Notes: generated from the sequence alone by a model not told the origin. DNA of 64,000 nucleotides from Rouxiella aceris (GCF_012933545.1 NZ_JAADJU010000001.1:1-64000), one strand, 5' to 3'; counted from the stretch's first letter, positions 10,042 to 21,139 are shown. A program made the numbers and translations.

Positions 10042-10070
10042 ACGGGCAATCCCCAGGATTGCCCGTTTTT
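10042..10070 (+). terminator. Intrinsic terminator after rof
   Basis: ACGGGCAATCC pairs with GGATTGCCCGT across a 2-nt apex and is followed by TTTTT. Because the cytochrome gene is convergent, the element sits at the shared 3' boundary. Confidence 0.88.
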
Positions 10071-10081
10071 ATTGGCTGCTA

Positions 10082-10408
10082 TCAAGGCTTTTGGCTGGCA
10101 TAGTACGCCGAGAGATCGCTGATATCCTGATCGGACAGTGCTGAAGTAAACGCCTGCATAATCCCCGCCTGCCCTCCGCTTCTGCCGCCCTTTTTGTAAT
10201 CATGCAACGCCAACGCCAGATAAGCGGCATTTTGCCCGGCCAGATTGGGATAAAGCGCGTTGTTGGCCTTACCGGTCGCCCCATGGCAAGCGGCACAGCT
10301 GGCCGATTTGGCCTGGCCATCGGCCACGTTCCCTTCTGCCATCACCGGCAGACTGATCACACCACACAGCAGGGTAAAACCCGCTGCACAGTTTTTCCAA
10401 TAATGCAT
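10082..10408 (-). CDS. Periplasmic monoheme cytochrome c (c553-like)
   Basis: Exported class I cytochrome c, 108 aa from the ATG at 10408, which has a GGGAG ribosome site 5-6 bp upstream. The signal peptide is residues 1-24 (ends PVMA). One heme site CAACH is at 38-42, and Met84 in GIMQAF is the likely sixth ligand. The compact C-terminal helix (SDQDISDLSAYYASQ) fits the c553/c4-type fold. It is not part of the E. coli rof-tilS interval. Function is inferred as an electron carrier; partners are unknown and no oxidase or dehydrogenase is adjacent. Confidence 0.88.
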   Translation of the reverse strand: MHYWKNCAAGFTLLCGVISLPVMAEGNVADGQAKSASCAACHGATGKANNALYPNLAGQNAAYLALALHDYKKGGRSGGQAGIMQAFTSALSDQDISDLSAYYASQKP

Positions 10409-10443
10409 CACCACTCCCAAACCGGTTTATGCCGGTAAACAGA

Positions 10444-11775
10444 TTAATTATTTTTGTGGGACCACTGTAACCACCAGGTGGCTTCCTGCCCATCGCTGCT
10501 CAGAGCTTCACGGGTAATAAACAGTCCCGCAGCGGCAATCAACTGCTGATTGTAAAAAATCAGCGGGATACGATCGCGCTGCCATGGGGGAATATTCAGC
10601 TCTTGCCACAGTTTTTTTATCGGTCTGCGGCGATCGCGTCCAACTTTGTGTACGTCACCGCTGGCGTGAAATCGCACGGTAACGGTTTCATCGGCGCGCG
10701 GTTGTCGTAGCTGCAATCCTTCAGCCGAGGATGTAACAAAACGCAGGCTACCGAGACCGTCCGGCAAACTCAGGGGTTCAACGCCGGACCAGGCAATGAC
10801 CCGATCGCCAAGAGCCTGCATCGGCGGCAACCAGTACAGCCGCTGACGAAAACGCCGCACGCTGAAAGCTCCCAGTTGCAACCGGGGTTCGGCATCGTCA
10901 CGGCTAAGCGCCACCTCGTCCCATAGCCGCTGCAGCTGCTGGCGGGAAGGCATTTGTGCGCCACAGTTGGCCAGCCAGCGGCGCAGCAGCGCGGATCGCC
11001 GTGGCGCAGACAGCCCTTGCAGACCGTCGATCGATAGGCTGTTCTGTTGATCGGTCAGCGCCGCCAGCGACTCTTGCAACAATTCATCCAGCAGGGCTTC
11101 CTGTTCAGCGCAAAGCTCGGCGCTGCGCGCCGTGGCGGCGGCAAAATGCGGCCAGCGCTGATAGAGCAGCGGCAACACCTCAAGGCGCAGGAAATTGCGA
11201 TCAAAACGCGCGTCCTGGTTGCTGTCGTCATCTATCCATTGCAACTGATGCTGAAGGGCATAGGCCTCCAGCTGTGGCCGCGACAACGACAATAAAGGGC
11301 GCAGCCAGGAGTGACCGGCAAGCTGCGTACTGGCGGCCATGGCAGAAAGCCCGGCCGGGCCGCTGCCGCGTTTAAGCGCCAGCATAAAAGTTTCGCACTG
11401 ATCGTTGAGATGCTGTGCCGTCAGCAAGGTTTCCCCGGCCAGCAGTTGCGCAGCCAGTGCCTGGTAGCGGGCGCTGCGTGCCGCGGCTTCGATACCGCCT
11501 TGACTGGCATCGACGCTGACGGTCAGCGGCAGAAACGCCACCTGCCAAAGCTGGCAAAGCGCCTGACAGTGGGCCGTCCAGCCATGGGCAAAGGCGCTCA
11601 AACCGTGATTGACATGTATCGCCCGCAGCTGCAAATCGGGCAATCGGCTGGCGCGCAGTTGCAGCAATGCATGCAGCAGTACGGTGGAGTCGAGGCCACC
11701 GCTAAAGGCAACGCATAACTGGCGTTTCTCACCCAGTTGCGCCAGCAGATGGTCCGGCAAGCTAAGTGCAGACAT
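10444..11775 (-). CDS. tilS: tRNA(Ile)-lysidine synthetase
   Basis: Converts C34 of the CAT-anticodon tRNA-Ile2 to lysidine, changing both amino acid identity and codon reading. The PP-loop ATP-binding motif SGGLDS is at residues 25-30. The N-terminal ATPase domain is followed by the TilS substrate-binding and C-terminal domains. The start at 11775 gives 443 aa, slightly longer than E. coli (432). An in-frame upstream start at 11811 is less likely because homology begins at MSALSLP. Confidence 0.95.
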   Translation of the reverse strand: MSALSLPDHLLAQLGEKRQLCVAFSGGLDSTVLLHALLQLRASRLPDLQLRAIHVNHGLSAFAHGWTAHCQALCQLWQVAFLPLTVSVDASQGGIEAAARSARYQALAAQLLAGETLLTAQHLNDQCETFMLALKRGSGPAGLSAMAASTQLAGHSWLRPLLSLSRPQLEAYALQHQLQWIDDDSNQDARFDRNFLRLEVLPLLYQRWPHFAAATARSAELCAEQEALLDELLQESLAALTDQQNSLSIDGLQGLSAPRRSALLRRWLANCGAQMPSRQQLQRLWDEVALSRDDAEPRLQLGAFSVRRFRQRLYWLPPMQALGDRVIAWSGVEPLSLPDGLGSLRFVTSSAEGLQLRQPRADETVTVRFHASGDVHKVGRDRRRPIKKLWQELNIPPWQRDRIPLIFYNQQLIAAAGLFITREALSSDGQEATWWLQWSHKNN

Positions 11776-11826
11776 CAGCGAGCTCTCCGAGACCAGGTCA
11801 GCGGCGGGCATTGCTCACCGTCGAGA

Positions 11827-12219
11827 TTAAGCAATTTCATAAAGCTCTAAAGGCAAATGATCAGGATCGGCAAAGAAGGTAAATTTTTTGCCGGTGTAAG
11901 GGTCAATCCGTACCGGTTCACAGACGACGCCCGCCGCCGTTAAACTGGCTATCGCTTCATTGATATCCTCTACGCTAAAGGCCAGATGGCGCAGGCCGCA
12001 GGCTTCTGGCTGGCTTACCCGTGCGGGTGGTGCCACAAAGCTGAACAGTTCAATCTGGTACAGGCCATTGATGGCCAAATCGGCCTTCCAGGATTGCCGC
12101 GCCTCGCGATAAACCTCGGACAACAGCGTAAAGCCCAAAATATCGCAATAAAACTTTTTGCTGGCCTGATAGTCGCTGGCGATAATGGCGATATGGTGAA
12201 TGTTAGCTAATTTAAGCAT
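11827..12219 (-). CDS. yaeR: VOC-family metalloenzyme-like protein
   Basis: Glyoxalase/bleomycin-resistance superfamily protein, 130 aa with two beta-alpha-beta modules. Candidate metal ligands are His9 or His10 (IHHIAI), His near 77 (LRHLAF) and Glu near 126 (PLELYEI). E. coli YaeR lies between the same two genes, and its substrate is unknown. A lactoylglutathione lyase activity should not be assumed from the fold. Confidence 0.9.
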   Translation of the reverse strand: MLKLANIHHIAIIASDYQASKKFYCDILGFTLLSEVYREARQSWKADLAINGLYQIELFSFVAPPARVSQPEACGLRHLAFSVEDINEAIASLTAAGVVCEPVRIDPYTGKKFTFFADPDHLPLELYEIA

Positions 12220-12286
12220 AGTGAACTCCTGTTTTGTCGGCCCAGCGGGGTCACGGCGATCGCTTAACGGGCCGCCCCCCTTGCGG

Positions 12287-14434
12287 CTATGGCTGCTCGG
12301 GCAGTTTCAAGACTTTAACCAGATATTTCCCTTCGTCCGTCAGCCTGGCGCCATGAATATCGGTTTCAAAACCGGGGAAATGTTCGCCAATGGAACAGAG
12401 CATCAGCAGAAAATCCAATACTGGCCGGCTTTGTTCGGTGATCATTTCCCCCGGCATCACCACCGGCACTCCCGGTGGGTAAGGCAGGAGCATATTGGCG
12501 GCAACTTTACCTACCAGTTGATCGATGGAACACTCTTCAATATGCCCGCGCACCTGGTGCTGAAACATTTCATAGGGGGTCATCTTCATCTCTGGCAAGA
12601 CGTCAAACGCCCTGAGCATTAACGTCGGCAGATCGTGATGGACGATCAGCTTATGGATCCCCTGCGCCAGATCCTGAATACGCATATGACGATAAAAATC
12701 CGGATCTTCGGCATAGAGATCCGGCAGCATATTCTTGACCCGTAAATTAAGATCGTAGGCGCGTTTAAAATCGGTCAGCCCGCGCATCAGGCTCATTGAC
12801 TTGGTTTTGTCGATGCCAATACTGAACAGGAACAGCAGATTATAAGGCCCGGTTTTTTCGACAACCACCCCGCGCTCATCGAGAAATTTGGCAACCAGCG
12901 CCGCAGGAATGCCTTCCGCCGCCAGATTGCCATTTTCATCCATACCGGGCGTGAGGATCGTTACCTTGATGGGATCAAGGAACATATGATTGCTGTCAGC
13001 GTTGGCAAAACCGTGCCAGTTGTCATCCGGGTTGAGCGGCCAACATTCCGCTTCGTCAATCACCGCCGGTTGCCAGATATCATAAAACCAGCCATCGGTT
13101 TCGGCGCGCAGCCGCTGGATCTCTTTACGGAAATGCAGCGCACGTTCAACCGAACGGTTGATCAATCTACGCCCCGGATTACCACGCAGCATAGCGGCTG
13201 CGGTTTCTGCCGAGGCGACAATGCCGTAATTGGGTGAAGTGGTGGTGTGCATCATATAGGCTTCGTTAAAGGTGTTTTCGTTATAGTCCCCTTTAATATG
13301 GATCATCGATGCCTGGGAGAAGGCCGCCAGCAGCTTGTGCGTCGACTGGGTTTCATAGAATACCTTGCCGGGGATGCGCTCGCCGCTCATACCGCTTTTA
13401 CCGTCATAAATCGGGTGGAAATTGGTATAAGGCACCCAGGCAGAGTCAAAATGAATAGACGGCACATCCAGCGTGGTTTTAATAAAGTCGGTGTTATACA
13501 ACAGACCGTCATAGGTGGAGTTGGTGATCACCGCATGGACCGGCCAACTGGCATTTTCCGTCTGCGCAACTTTTTGCGCAATGCTTTCGCGGGCAAATTC
13601 ACTGCGCGGGATACCGCCCAAAATACCGTAGGCGTTGCGCAACGGCCGCAGATAAACAGGGATAATATTGGTCATCATCATCAGATGCGCCAATGATTTA
13701 TGACAGTTTCTGTCGATAAGCACCGTGCTGCCCGCCGGTGCAGCATACATACCAACAATTTTATTGGCGGTTGAGGTGCCGTTGGTGACGATATAACTCT
13801 GCTCGGCACCGAAGGTTCGCGCAATATACTCCTCGGCTTCGAGGTGAGGTCCGGTATGGTCAAGCAAGGAACCCAGTTCGGTGACCGAAATCGACACATC
13901 GGCTTTCAGGGTCTTGGCACCAAAAAAATCATAAAACAGCGTGCCTACCGGGCTTTTTAGAAAAGCCGTGCCGGCCATATGCCCTGGCGTACAGAAGGTG
14001 TACTTGCCTTCTTCGACATATTTGAATAAGGCCTTGGTCAACGGCGGAGTAATGTTATCAATGTATTCGTCAGTATATTGGCGAATGCGTTTAGCAATAT
14101 CTTCGGCGGCGTTCAGGGCATACTCAAAAAAGTACAGCACCATGCGCATATCATGCACGCTGACGTCCATCGTCGAATGGGTATTGATAAAGGCATAAAG
14201 CGGAAGATATTCATTCAGCTCGTTGATATCGACACAGAGCGCGGTGCTGTGCTGATCCCAGTCAAAAATCACGCCACAGATACGGGCATTATTTTCGATC
14301 AGCTTTAACAGGTCGGCGCGGTCACGCGGGTAAATAATCTTGAAACCCAATATCTCAAGAGCCGTATCCAGCTCGCGGACAGGTTCTTCTTTGTAATAGA
14401 CCCCTTCCGGTCGCATCAGGGCAATAATATTCAT
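12287..14434 (-). CDS. ldcC: Lysine decarboxylase (constitutive type)
   Basis: PLP-dependent fold-type I decarboxylase converting lysine to cadaverine and CO2 while consuming a proton. An N-terminal response-regulator-like wing domain (1-130) precedes the PLP core, with the PLP Lys at residue 367 in QSTHK, and then the C-terminal domain. The 715-aa length matches LdcC/CadA. The position between accA and yaeR, with no cadB antiporter or cadC nearby, indicates the biosynthetic LdcC rather than the acid-induced CadA. Homology starts at MNIIALMRP (14434). Confidence 0.93.
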   Translation of the reverse strand: MNIIALMRPEGVYYKEEPVRELDTALEILGFKIIYPRDRADLLKLIENNARICGVIFDWDQHSTALCVDINELNEYLPLYAFINTHSTMDVSVHDMRMVLYFFEYALNAAEDIAKRIRQYTDEYIDNITPPLTKALFKYVEEGKYTFCTPGHMAGTAFLKSPVGTLFYDFFGAKTLKADVSISVTELGSLLDHTGPHLEAEEYIARTFGAEQSYIVTNGTSTANKIVGMYAAPAGSTVLIDRNCHKSLAHLMMMTNIIPVYLRPLRNAYGILGGIPRSEFARESIAQKVAQTENASWPVHAVITNSTYDGLLYNTDFIKTTLDVPSIHFDSAWVPYTNFHPIYDGKSGMSGERIPGKVFYETQSTHKLLAAFSQASMIHIKGDYNENTFNEAYMMHTTTSPNYGIVASAETAAAMLRGNPGRRLINRSVERALHFRKEIQRLRAETDGWFYDIWQPAVIDEAECWPLNPDDNWHGFANADSNHMFLDPIKVTILTPGMDENGNLAAEGIPAALVAKFLDERGVVVEKTGPYNLLFLFSIGIDKTKSMSLMRGLTDFKRAYDLNLRVKNMLPDLYAEDPDFYRHMRIQDLAQGIHKLIVHHDLPTLMLRAFDVLPEMKMTPYEMFQHQVRGHIEECSIDQLVGKVAANMLLPYPPGVPVVMPGEMITEQSRPVLDFLLMLCSIGEHFPGFETDIHGARLTDEGKYLVKVLKLPEQP

Positions 14435-14494
14435 CGGACAAATCCTTGAGGTTGCTTGAGGCACAGATTATCGGCCTTAGCGCATTGAAACAAT

Positions 14495-14522
14495 AAAAAA
14501 GGGCAGTCCATAGACTGCCCTT
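14495..14522 (-). terminator. Terminator hairpin in the accA-ldcC gap (copy A of a repeat)
   Basis: The 24-bp palindrome 14499-14522 (arms AAGGGCAGTC/GACTGCCCTT) is followed on the minus strand by a run of T (AAAAAA at 14495-14500 on plus). It fits an intrinsic terminator for the dnaE-accA transcript. A near-identical copy without a T-run lies at 14653-14676. Confidence 0.8.
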
Positions 14523-14652
14523 CAGACTGCTGACAAAGTCCGTTATTAGGGAGAGTGCACCGTTGGGGTCGTAGCGGGCTTGCCCGCCGGAGCGCCCCTA
14601 GGTGTGCTATGCCGGGTATCTCGATCATCAAGACAACTTGGTCATCAAACTC

Positions 14653-14676
14653 AAGGGCAGTCCTTAGACTGCCCTT
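14653..14676. repeat. Second copy (B) of the 24-bp stem-loop
   Basis: It differs from copy A (14499-14522) at one central base (CCTTAG against CCATAG), leaving both arms perfect. It starts 37 bp beyond the accA stop and lacks a poly-T tail. The direct repeat ATGCCGGGTATC also occurs twice here (14609-14620 and 14704-14715, the latter overlapping the accA stop). A further hairpin GCGGGC-TT-GCCCGC lies near 14575. Confidence 0.75.
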
Positions 14677-14713
14677 CCCAGAGAATACGCCAAGACATAC
14701 AAGATGCCGGGTA

Positions 14714-15673
14714 TCAGCAATAACCGTAGTTCATCAGACGTTGATAACGGCGGTTACGTAGTTCATCCAGACTCAAGGTATCCAGATCGGCAAGATCGGC
14801 CTCAAGCTGGGCGCGCAGAGATGCGGCCATTGCCGGCACGTCACGATGCGCGCCACCCAGAGGTTCCGGGATCACCGAATCGATCAGTTTCAGCTCTTTC
14901 AGACGCGGGGCGATAATACCCATTGCCTCAGCTGCCAGCGGCGCTTTATCTGCGCTTTTCCACAGAATAGACGCACAGCCTTCTGGTGAAATCACCGAGT
15001 AGGTGCTGTATTGCAGCATATTGACTTTGTCACCCACGCCGATCGCCAATGCGCCGCCTGAACCGCCTTCGCCGATCACGGTACAAATGACCGGAACGTT
15101 AAGACGGGACATTTCACGCAGGTTACGGGCGATAGCTTCTGACTGACCACGCTCTTCAGCGCCGACGCCAGGATAGGCTCCCGGGGTGTCAATAAAGGTC
15201 AGAATTGGCAGTTTGAAACGTTCAGCCATTTCCATCAGACGCAGCGCTTTACGATAACCTTCAGGCGCAGGCATACCAAAGTTGCGACGGATCTTCTCTT
15301 TGGTTTCACGGCCTTTCTGATGACCGATGATCATCACCGCACGGCCACCAAAACGCGCAATGCCGCCAACGATAGCTTTATCGTCAGCATAGGCACGGTC
15401 GCCCGCCAGTTCATCAAAATCGGTGAAAACATGTTTGATGTAATCCAGCGTATAAGGACGACGAGGATGACGCGCCAACTGCGCGATCTGCCAGGCACCC
15501 AAATCCGAGAAAATTTTACGGGTCAGTTCGACGCTTTTCTCACGTAGGCGTTCGACTTCTTCGTCCAGATTAATATCTAATTTTTCGTCTTGACGGCTGA
15601 CTGCAGTCAGCGAGTCAATTTTCGCTTCCAGCTCCGCAATCGGCTGTTCAAAATCAAGAAAATTCAGACTCAT
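14714..15673 (-). CDS. accA: Acetyl-CoA carboxylase carboxyltransferase subunit alpha
   Basis: Alpha subunit of the carboxyltransferase that moves CO2 from biotin-BCCP to acetyl-CoA, forming malonyl-CoA for fatty acid synthesis. The 319-aa length equals E. coli. The crotonase-like core includes [21 protein letters not shown] and the [12 protein letters not shown] oxyanion loop. It begins 12 bp after the dnaE stop, the conserved last pairing of the envelope and replication cluster. Confidence 0.98.
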   Translation of the reverse strand: MSLNFLDFEQPIAELEAKIDSLTAVSRQDEKLDINLDEEVERLREKSVELTRKIFSDLGAWQIAQLARHPRRPYTLDYIKHVFTDFDELAGDRAYADDKAIVGGIARFGGRAVMIIGHQKGRETKEKIRRNFGMPAPEGYRKALRLMEMAERFKLPILTFIDTPGAYPGVGAEERGQSEAIARNLREMSRLNVPVICTVIGEGGSGGALAIGVGDKVNMLQYSTYSVISPEGCASILWKSADKAPLAAEAMGIIAPRLKELKLIDSVIPEPLGGAHRDVPAMAASLRAQLEADLADLDTLSLDELRNRRYQRLMNYGYC

Positions 15674-15685
15674 AGCATTCCTATT

Positions 15686-18600
15686 TTAGTCAAATTCCAG
15701 TTCCACCTGTTCTGTACCCACCAGAGAACGTAAATCCAGCAGCAGACGGTCGGTTGGCGTTACACGCCAGGTCGCACCGAATCGCAGCCGGGCTCGCGCG
15801 TTCTCCCGTTGATAATAGAGATGCACTGGTATCGTCCCGGATCGATGAGGTTCCAACGATTCGCGCAGACGGTTCAAAAGCTGGTCATCAATTTGCCTGT
15901 CAGTCAGCGATATAGCAAGACCGCGAGCGTATTTTTCACGCGCTTCACTGATGTCCATTAAATCGCGGGCCATCATTTTAAGCCCGCCGTTGAAGTCATC
16001 AAAGCTGACCTGTCCTGTCGCTATCAGGATACGGTCTTTTTCCAACAAATGCTGAAATTTTTCCAAAGCTTCGGTAAACAACATCACTTCCAGACGACCT
16101 GAACGGTCATCAAGCGTACAAAGACCAATACGGTTGCCCCGCTTGGTCGTCATCACCTTCGCAGCGACCACTAATCCCACTGCGATGGTCATTTTTCCCC
16201 GGTCGGTCGGGTGCATATCTTTCAGACGCTGGCCACCGCCGTAACGTTCGATCTCTTTCAGATATTGCGTGATGGGGTGCCCGGTCAGATAAAGCCCCAG
16301 GGTTTCACGTTCGCCGTCCAACACCTTCTGTTCTTGCCACGGCGTAACGCTGGCATAGGACTTCTCAACCTGTTCCGGCTCTTCGGCCAGCACGCCAAAC
16401 ATATCCACCTGGCCAATGGCCTCGGCTTTGGCATGCTGATCGGCCGCTTTAAGCGCGTCACCCAACGAGTGCATCAAGGCTGCACGGTGCGGGCCAAGAC
16501 GGTCAAAGGCACCGGACATAATCAGTTTTTCTAAAATACGGCGATTAAGCTTTTTGGTATCTGACCGCGCACAGAGATCAAACAGCTCTTTAAAGTAACC
16601 ACCCTGATTACGCGCTTCAATAATGGCTTCAATCGGGCCTTCACCCACGCCTTTAATGGCACCAATACCGTAAACGATCTCGCCGTCATCATTAACGTGA
16701 AAATGGTAAAGACCGCTGTTGATGTCCGGCGGCAGGATTTTCAGCCCCATGCGCCAGCATTCGTCCACCAGGCCAACAACTTTATCGGTGTTGTCCATAT
16801 CGGCGGTCATTACCGCCGCCATAAATTCTGCCGGGTAGTGCGCCTTCAGCCATAGCGTCTGGTATGAAACCAGCGCATAGGCGGCGGAGTGCGATTTGTT
16901 AAAACCATAACCGGCGAATTTTTCTACCAGGTCAAAGATTTTAATCGCCAATTCGCCGTCAATACCGCGATCTTTGGCACCGCTTTCAAAACCGCCGCGC
17001 TGCTTGGCCATCTCCACCGGGTTCTTTTTACCCATGGCACGACGCAGCATATCCGCGCCGCCGAGGGAGTAACCCGCCAGCACCTGGGCGATCTGCATAA
17101 CCTGTTCCTGGTAGAGGATAATGCCGTAAGTCGGCTCCAATACCGGTTTCAGCGATTCATGCTGCCATTGGATATCAGGATAAGACAGCTCTTCTCGCCC
17201 GTGTTTACGGTCGATAAAGTTATCCACCATGCCGGACTGCAGAGGTCCGGGACGGAACAAGGCCACCAAGGCGATCATATCTTCGAAACTGTCGGGCTTC
17301 AGGCGTTTTATCAAATCCTTCATGCCGCGGGATTCAAGCTGGAAGACCGCGGTGGTCTCCGAGCGTTGCAGCATATCAAAGCTTTTCTTGTCATCTAACG
17401 GAATGGCGGCAATATCCAGCGGAGCCAGTCCGGTTTTGGCGCGCCGGGCGTTGATCATCTCCAGCGCCCAGTCAATGATGGTCAGCGTACGCAGCCCGAG
17501 GAAGTCAAACTTGACCAGCCCGGCATATTCCACATCGTTTTTATCAAACTGGGTGACCGGGTTATTACCCTCGGCATCGCAGTAGAGTGGCGCAAAGTCG
17601 GTAATTTTGGTGGGCGCAATCACCACACCACCGGCATGTTTACCGGCGTTACGTGTCACCCCTTCCAGCTTGCGCGCCATATCGATCAAGGCGCGGACCT
17701 CTTCGTCGGCCTCGTAAATCTCGGGCAACTGCGGTTCGGCCAAAAAGGCTTTCTCCAGCGTCATGCCCGGATCCGGCGGCACCAGCTTGGAGATGCGATC
17801 AACAAAGCCATAAGGGTGACCCAGCACACGGCCGACGTCACGGATCACCGCCTTGGCCGCCATGGTACCGAAAGTGATAATCTGCGATACCGCCTCGCGG
17901 CCATACATCTCGGCGACGTGCTCTATAACCCGATCGCGTTTTTCCATGCAGAAGTCGACGTCAAAGTCAGGCATGGAGACACGTTCCGGGTTAAGGAAGC
18001 GTTCGAACAGCAGATCGAATTCCAACGGGTCAAGATCGGTAATTTTTAACGCGTAGGCCACCAGTGAACCGGCACCGGAACCACGACCAGGCCCGACCGG
18101 TACGCCATTATCTTTCGACCACTGGATAAACTCCATGACGATCAGGAAGTAGCCAGGGAAGCCCATCTGGTTGATAACTTTCAGTTCAATTTCGAGGCGT
18201 TCGTCATATTCCGCACGCTTTTCCACTCTTACTGCCGGGTCGGGGAACAGAAACGCCAGGCGATCTTCCAGCCCCTGTTTGGCGCGGGTGACCAGAAAAT
18301 CCTCGGTGGACATTTCGCCGGTCGGGAACTGCGGCAGAAAATACTCGCCCAGGCGAATAGTGACATTACAGCGTTTGGCAATCTCTACGCTATTTTGCAG
18401 CGCCTCCGGGATGTCGGCGAACAGCTCACACATCTCGTCTTCACTGCGCATATATTGCTGCGCGGTATAATTTTTAGGACGTTTCGGATCGTCGAGGGTA
18501 AAGCCGTCGTGGATGGCAACGCGGATCTCGTGAGCATCAAAATCGCCCTCCACCAGAAAACGCACGTCGTTGGTAGCCACCACCGGTAAACCCACCTCAC

Positions 18601-19168
18601 CGGCCAGTGCAATGGCGGCATGCAGGTAGTTTTCTTCGTCGATGCGTCCGGTGCGGATCAGCTCCAGATAGTAACGATCGGGAAAATATTGCTGATAAAA
18701 TTCGATGCATTGCTCAACCTGCAGCTGGTTGGAGCGGATCAGAAACTTGCCGACGTCGCCATGGCGCGCACCAGAGAGCAGCAGCAGGCCTTCGTTAAGC
18801 TCTGCCAGCCATTCCCGTTCAATGGTCGGTCCGGCGGCACCATAGCCCCGTTGGTAGGCTTTGGAAATCAGCAGGGTCAGGTTTTGGTAGCCCTGATTGT
18901 TCATCGCCAGCACCGTCAGCTGCGCCAGCTCATCACCCAACATCTCGCTATGCACATGTAAATCGGCACCGATCAGCGGTTTGATACCCGCGCCATGCGC
19001 TGCACCGTAAAACTTCACCAAACCACAGAGGTTGGTAAAATCGGTCAGTCCCAGCGCCGGCATGCCAAGGGCAGCCGCTCGTTTCACCAACGGGCCGACT
19101 TTGGCTAACCCATCAACCATGGAGTAGTCGCTGTGGACGCGCAGATGAATAAAACGAGGTTCAGCCAT
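15686..19168 (-). CDS. dnaE: DNA polymerase III subunit alpha
   Basis: Replicative polymerase catalytic subunit, 1160 aa from the ATG at 19168 (E. coli length). The N-terminal PHP domain starts at [15 protein letters not shown]. The polymerase catalytic acidic motif [14 protein letters not shown] is near residue 400. Helix-hairpin-helix, OB-fold and tau-binding C-terminal regions follow. A longer open frame of 10 codons upstream has no homology. It lies between rnhB and accA, with a 176-bp gap to rnhB that may hold a promoter. Confidence 0.98.
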   Translation of the reverse strand: MAEPRFIHLRVHSDYSMVDGLAKVGPLVKRAAALGMPALGLTDFTNLCGLVKFYGAAHGAGIKPLIGADLHVHSEMLGDELAQLTVLAMNNQGYQNLTLLISKAYQRGYGAAGPTIEREWLAELNEGLLLLSGARHGDVGKFLIRSNQLQVEQCIEFYQQYFPDRYYLELIRTGRIDEENYLHAAIALAGEVGLPVVATNDVRFLVEGDFDAHEIRVAIHDGFTLDDPKRPKNYTAQQYMRSEDEMCELFADIPEALQNSVEIAKRCNVTIRLGEYFLPQFPTGEMSTEDFLVTRAKQGLEDRLAFLFPDPAVRVEKRAEYDERLEIELKVINQMGFPGYFLIVMEFIQWSKDNGVPVGPGRGSGAGSLVAYALKITDLDPLEFDLLFERFLNPERVSMPDFDVDFCMEKRDRVIEHVAEMYGREAVSQIITFGTMAAKAVIRDVGRVLGHPYGFVDRISKLVPPDPGMTLEKAFLAEPQLPEIYEADEEVRALIDMARKLEGVTRNAGKHAGGVVIAPTKITDFAPLYCDAEGNNPVTQFDKNDVEYAGLVKFDFLGLRTLTIIDWALEMINARRAKTGLAPLDIAAIPLDDKKSFDMLQRSETTAVFQLESRGMKDLIKRLKPDSFEDMIALVALFRPGPLQSGMVDNFIDRKHGREELSYPDIQWQHESLKPVLEPTYGIILYQEQVMQIAQVLAGYSLGGADMLRRAMGKKNPVEMAKQRGGFESGAKDRGIDGELAIKIFDLVEKFAGYGFNKSHSAAYALVSYQTLWLKAHYPAEFMAAVMTADMDNTDKVVGLVDECWRMGLKILPPDINSGLYHFHVNDDGEIVYGIGAIKGVGEGPIEAIIEARNQGGYFKELFDLCARSDTKKLNRRILEKLIMSGAFDRLGPHRAALMHSLGDALKAADQHAKAEAIGQVDMFGVLAEEPEQVEKSYASVTPWQEQKVLDGERETLGLYLTGHPITQYLKEIERYGGGQRLKDMHPTDRGKMTIAVGLVVAAKVMTTKRGNRIGLCTLDDRSGRLEVMLFTEALEKFQHLLEKDRILIATGQVSFDDFNGGLKMMARDLMDISEAREKYARGLAISLTDRQIDDQLLNRLRESLEPHRSGTIPVHLYYQRENARARLRFGATWRVTPTDRLLLDLRSLVGTEQVELEFD

Positions 19169-19201
19169 ATTCAGATACCAGACAGAGAAGAGTTGCAATT
19201 A

Positions 19202-19304
19202 TATACCCGTCGCAGAAAAACGGCAGCTGTCGGCGTAAGACACCATGGACCAACTGGCACATGGCGATCCTCACACATTCAGCAATGCCAATTCCTGGGG
19301 TATA
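19202..19304. repeat. Possible degenerate ERIC-like repeat
   Basis: A 103-bp segment between rnhB and dnaE is bounded by TATACCC (19202-19208) and GGGGTATA (19297-19304), the terminal signature of ERIC/IRU elements. The interior shares only scattered similarity with the ERIC consensus, so it may be a decayed copy or a coincidental palindrome. Confidence 0.35.
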
Positions 19305-19344
19305 GAAACTGTGTATATTGTGTTTGGCACTCGCCCACCCGCCG

Positions 19345-19953
19345 TCAGTTAGACGATAGCGCGGCGTCTAATGCTCGTCTGACCGGAGCAAAACTGCGTC
19401 GGTGATGCACAGTAGCACCAAAACGCGCAAGTTGTGCCAGATGTACGGCGGTCGGATAGCCTTTATGTTGGGCAAAACCGTACTCCGGAAACGCCAAATC
19501 CAGCTCGACCATTTCACGATCGCGGGTCACTTTCGCCAGAATAGAAGCCGCACTGATTTCGGCAACGCGGCTGTCGCCCTTGACTATCGCCTGTGCGGCC
19601 ATAGGTAACTGCGGGCAGCGGTTGCCGTCAATGAGCACCATATCAGGAACGATCGCCAGCCCAGCGACTGCCCTCTGCATCGCCAACATAGTGGCGTGCA
19701 AAATATTGAGTTGGTCAATCTCTTCCGGCTCTGCGCGACCCAGACTCCAGGCCAGAGCCTTTTCTTTTATCTCGGCATAGAGATACTCGCGACGTTTTTC
19801 GCTAAGTTTTTTCGAATCGGCCAGCCCGGCAATCGGCTTTGCCGGGTCGAGGATCACTGCGGCGGTCACTACTGCGCCCACCAACGGGCCCCGTCCGACT
19901 TCATCAACCCCGGCAATCAGATTTGCCTGAGGATATACAAAAAGTTCTGTCAT
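19345..19953 (-). CDS. rnhB: Ribonuclease HII
   Basis: Cleaves RNA in RNA-DNA hybrids and single ribonucleotides in duplex DNA. The signature [19 protein letters not shown] (Asp16, Glu17) and the later acidic residue in VLIDGN supply the metal site, and [11 protein letters not shown] follows. The 202-aa length is normal. Its ATG overlaps the lpxB stop (ATGA), so it is translationally coupled. Confidence 0.97.
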   Translation of the reverse strand: MTELFVYPQANLIAGVDEVGRGPLVGAVVTAAVILDPAKPIAGLADSKKLSEKRREYLYAEIKEKALAWSLGRAEPEEIDQLNILHATMLAMQRAVAGLAIVPDMVLIDGNRCPQLPMAAQAIVKGDSRVAEISAASILAKVTRDREMVELDLAFPEYGFAQHKGYPTAVHLAQLARFGATVHHRRSFAPVRRALDAALSSN

Positions 19954-21107
19954 TGATTGGCCAGCTCCATCACTGCCTGTGCCGCCTGTTCATCCGCGTC
20001 ACAGCGAATGCTTTCATGTAGCTGCAGGAAGGTCTGTTTTAATTGCTGACTGGTTTCGCCACCCGCCAGCAAAGGCAAAAGGGCCGCCGACAGCCTGGCA
20101 GGCACACACTCTTCCTGCAGCAATTCGGTGACAATTTCGCGACCGGCCAGCAAGTTGGGCAGCGAGACGTAAGGGGTTTTCACCAGACGTTTTGCCAGCC
20201 AAAAAGTGAATGGCTTCATACGATAACCGACTACCATCGGGCATTTCGCCAGCATGCATTCCAGAGCGGCGGTGCCTGACGCCAATAACGCCGCATCACT
20301 GGCGATCATGGCATTACGTGCCTGACCATCGAGCAAGTGGGCGGGAAGATCGGGGGCAATCTCGGCTTTGATACGTTCAAACTGCTCGCGGCGCCGGGCA
20401 TTAACCAGGGGCACCACAATATGCAAATCGGCATAGCGCTCACGCAGTAACAGTGCGGTTTTCAGAAAATCGGCGCTAAGCATTTCAACTTCGGCATGGC
20501 GACTGCCGGGCAACAATGCCAGACAATGGACATCCTGCGGAATGCCAAGTGCACTGCGCGCCTGGGCTTTATTGGGGTTCAGTGGCATGGAATCTGCCAT
20601 GGTATGGCCGATAAAGCGACAGGGAACGTTGAATTTGTCATAAAACGCTTTTTCAAAAGGCAAGAAAGCCAACACCATGTTGGTGGCCTTACCAATTTTG
20701 AAAACGCGTTTTTGCCGCCAGGCCCAAACCGAAGGGCTGACATAGTGAATAGTGGGAATACCGCGTTGCTTTAAACGCCCTTCGAGGGTGATATTAAAAT
20801 CAGGTGCATCAATGCCGACAAAAACGTCAGGCTTCAGCTCGCTAAAGCGTTGAGTGAGTTCTTTACGGATTTTCAACAGGCGTGGCAGACGCCCAAGCAC
20901 CTCCACCACGCCCATTACCGCCAGTTCTTCCATTTCGAACCAGGTTTCACATCCTTCAGCCTGCATCAGCGGACCGGCGACGCCAACAAAACGAGCGTCA
21001 GGATGATGACTTTTCAGTGCCCGGATCAAGCCCGCGCCCAAAATATCACCGGATGTTTCGCCGGCAACCAGGCCGATGGTCAGAACGGGCTTTTCCATTT
21101 CTATCAA
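19950..21107 (-). CDS. lpxB: Lipid-A-disaccharide synthase
   Basis: GT19-family peripheral membrane glycosyltransferase joining UDP-diacylglucosamine to lipid X to form the lipid A disaccharide. It has the conserved start [23 protein letters not shown] and the UDP-sugar-binding [13 protein letters not shown] segment. The 385-aa length compares with 382 in E. coli. It lies 32 bp after lpxA and overlaps rnhB by 4 nt. Confidence 0.97.
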   Translation of the reverse strand: MIEMEKPVLTIGLVAGETSGDILGAGLIRALKSHHPDARFVGVAGPLMQAEGCETWFEMEELAVMGVVEVLGRLPRLLKIRKELTQRFSELKPDVFVGIDAPDFNITLEGRLKQRGIPTIHYVSPSVWAWRQKRVFKIGKATNMVLAFLPFEKAFYDKFNVPCRFIGHTMADSMPLNPNKAQARSALGIPQDVHCLALLPGSRHAEVEMLSADFLKTALLLRERYADLHIVVPLVNARRREQFERIKAEIAPDLPAHLLDGQARNAMIASDAALLASGTAALECMLAKCPMVVGYRMKPFTFWLAKRLVKTPYVSLPNLLAGREIVTELLQEECVPARLSAALLPLLAGGETSQQLKQTFLQLHESIRCDADEQAAQAVMELANQ

Positions 21108-21139
21108 ATCCAGTTAAGAAGCTAAATCAGCGAATTAAA

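Noticed and set aside
10956-11718. Long plus-strand frames antisense to tilS
   Set aside because: High-GC shadow frames of a well-supported gene; composition is Arg/Ala-rich and there is no recognisable domain.
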